From assembly GCA_037141255.1 (NCBI GenBank), contig JBAXCX010000075.1, positions 1 through 14,761 on the forward strand: DNA of 14,761 nt. Direction: 5' to 3'. Both the position numbers and the translations under genes were made by a program. The DNA is from IMCC26207 sp037141255. Its GTDB lineage: Bacteria > Actinomycetota > Acidimicrobiia > Acidimicrobiales > Microtrichaceae. The notes below the pieces were generated by a model. The model did not search any database. It was not told the DNA's origin and saw only the letters and a program-made list of their open reading frames with translations. This document shows, piece by piece, positions 13,822-14,761 of the stretch. Within the stretch, counting starts at the first letter, position 1. Each line of letters opens with the position of its first letter.

Positions 13822-14289
13822 TTAGAGCGGCGAGGAAGTGTTTTCGACGAAGGCGTCGAGGCGCGACAGTGTTGCCTCCATGTGCTTGACGTTCTTCGTT
13901 GGCGCTTTCGTGAACTCTACGTAGGCGCCAAATTTTGTTGTTGACCAGTCGAAGGTCTCGGTCACCAAGGTGGAGCCAGCATCGGAGCCGTCAACGATTG
14001 GTTCAAACTCGTAACGCCAGCGCCAGCCACCGATGTGCGACCAAGCGATCAAGCGCCCGTCGGCGTATTCCACCACCTTGTTGCTCATCCGATACGGAAC
14101 CACAATGCGCATGTTGGTGCTGAATTTGTCTCCTAGGCCCAGCTTGCGAGATCCGCCAGCAGCACCGTGCACGCTGCCCGAACCGTCGATGACGTGATGC
14201 AAAGTTGGGTCAGCTACCACATCGAAGATTCGTTGTGCGTCGGCAGGAATGACTCGACTCGCCGAAACTTGTTTGCTGTTCTCGCTCAA
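13822..14289 (-). CDS. SRPBCC (START/polyketide-cyclase-like) family protein
   Basis: A 155-residue protein with the hydrophobic-pocket fold of the SRPBCC superfamily. The N-terminal VSASRVIPADAQRIFDVVADP is the usual first strand and helix, and GGWRWRYEFEPIVDG, STLVTETFDWS and the last helix HMEATLSRLDAFVE complete the pattern. Such proteins bind lipids or aromatic ligands; no catalytic residue can be named. The start is a TTG at 14289, chosen because AGGAA lies seven bases before it and the reading begins right before the conserved first strand; a nearby upstream ATG (14306) is out of frame. It lies between the HAD phosphatase and the epimerase on the same strand. Confidence 0.85.
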   Translation of the reverse strand: MSENSKQVSASRVIPADAQRIFDVVADPTLHHVIDGSGSVHGAAGGSRKLGLGDKFSTNMRIVVPYRMSNKVVEYADGRLIAWSHIGGWRWRYEFEPIVDGSDAGSTLVTETFDWSTTKFGAYVEFTKAPTKNVKHMEATLSRLDAFVENTSSPL

Positions 14290-14296
14290 GGTGTTG

Positions 14297-14301
14297 TTCC
14301 T
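14297..14301 (-). promoter_or_regulatory. Ribosome binding site deciding the TTG start of the SRPBCC gene
   Basis: AGGAA on the minus strand, seven bases before the TTG at 14289. No ATG in frame is available near this position. Confidence 0.5.
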
Positions 14302-14467
14302 GTCATGCTCAGTTTGTGCAATAAGTTGCTCGGGATCAGCAAGTCATGCTGGGCCGATGAGGTCCTATCCTGACGCACTCAGGCCGTTGAAGCGAAGTTC
14401 GAAAACATCGAGCAGTCGACCCAGGGCTAGCTGGCTTCGAGGCGCAACCCTGAACAGGAGCAGGCCG

Positions 14468-14761
14468 TTAAGCCAGGAGGGCCGTGAGAGCCGGTGTGAG
14501 TTCAGGGTATTCAAAGCTGAACCCAGCGTGCAGGAGTGCCGCTGGTACTACTCGCGTACTGCTGAGTAGTAGCGAGTCAGCCAGTTCTCGTCCGAACAGC
14601 AGTCGAGGGCCGGTGATGGGCAGAATCGTTGTTGGACGGTGAAGAACTCCACCCAAGATCTTGGTGTACTCGGCGTTGGTGACGGGCTCGGGTGCAGTCA
14701 GATTTACCGGCCCCTTGAGTTCGTGGGTCAACAGAAATTCGATCGCCCGTATCTCGTCCTC
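14468..14761 (-). CDS. TIGR01777-family NAD-dependent epimerase/SDR, C-terminal part (5' end beyond window)
   Basis: Only the last 97 codons lie in the window; the frame is open to the right edge (EDEIRAIEFLL at the edge), so the apparent internal TTG start at 14731 is not the real one. LKGPVNLTAPEPVTNAEY is the signature near the end of the SDR domain in YfcH-like (SDR39U1) proteins, and the following segment with GRELADSLLLSSTRVVPAAL and AGFSFEYPELTPALTALL is the DUF1731 C-terminal domain. The family is about 300 residues long; function is poorly known, and the neighbouring SRPBCC gene gives only weak context, although SRPBCC domains are sometimes found with this family. Confidence 0.9.
   Translation of the reverse strand, partial: EDEIRAIEFLLTHELKGPVNLTAPEPVTNAEYTKILGGVLHRPTTILPITGPRLLFGRELADSLLLSSTRVVPAALLHAGFSFEYPELTPALTALLA

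Noticed and set aside
14326..14342. Small hairpin TTGCT/AGCAA downstream of the epimerase gene
   Set aside because: Five-base stem, no T tract and more than 120 bases after the stop; not a credible terminator.
14249..14569. Plus-strand open frame of 106 codons spanning the gap between the SRPBCC and epimerase genes
   Set aside because: It overlaps conserved coding sequence of both minus-strand genes, has Ser/Arg-rich unfolded-looking composition and no ribosome binding site.

Overview
The window looks like a chromosomal stretch of a moderately GC-rich Actinomycetota, plausibly an Acidimicrobiia-type lineage. This is inferred from gene content, not from a marker gene: a small actinobacterial-type Cys-rich partner sits directly behind bioB, the pyruvate dehydrogenase E1 is the long single-chain homodimeric type, starts include GTG and TTG, and several conserved small proteins of actinobacterial flavour are present. 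I see no rRNA, tRNA, IS element, CRISPR array or phage gene. Genes are packed tightly, with several 4-bp stop/start overlaps.

Layout. 1-2055 (minus): gnd (short form) overlaps zwf, which runs off the left edge; together they are the oxidative pentose phosphate branch. 2135-3073 (minus): a retinol-dehydrogenase-like SDR. 3143-6330 (plus): a five-gene same-strand run made of a PhyH-family Fe(II)/2-oxoglutarate dioxygenase, an overlapping HD-domain oxygenase of the PhnZ/TmpB type, a small membrane-anchored protein, a 72-residue hypothetical protein, and an alpha/beta-hydrolase-fold protein whose nucleophile Ser is replaced by Gly. 6362-7572 (minus): bioB plus a bsaP-like gene overlapping by 4 bp. 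7706-10453 (minus): aceE. 10543-11697 (plus): RNase HI fused to a C-terminal SLOG/YpsA-like Rossmann domain. 11713-12000 (minus): a minimal J-domain protein. 12153-12929 (plus): an HSD10-like SDR behind a TetR-type palindrome. 13066-14761 (minus): a HAD-IB phosphatase, an SRPBCC protein and the C-terminal end of a TIGR01777-family epimerase.

How genes work together. The most interesting unit is the PhyH/HD pair. In characterised systems (PhnY/PhnZ, TmpA/TmpB) the first enzyme hydroxylates the alpha carbon of an organophosphonate and the second cleaves the C-P bond oxidatively, releasing phosphate. No phosphonate transporter, transaminase or regulator is visible nearby, so the substrate is unknown. 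bioB and the bsaP-like gene form the last step of biotin synthesis. The divergent aceE/rnhA promoter region carries a 31-nt interrupted palindrome that could be an operator. No gap longer than about 300 bases exists; the largest gene-free stretches (12930-13065, 14290-14467) hold one weak hairpin and nothing recognisable, respectively.
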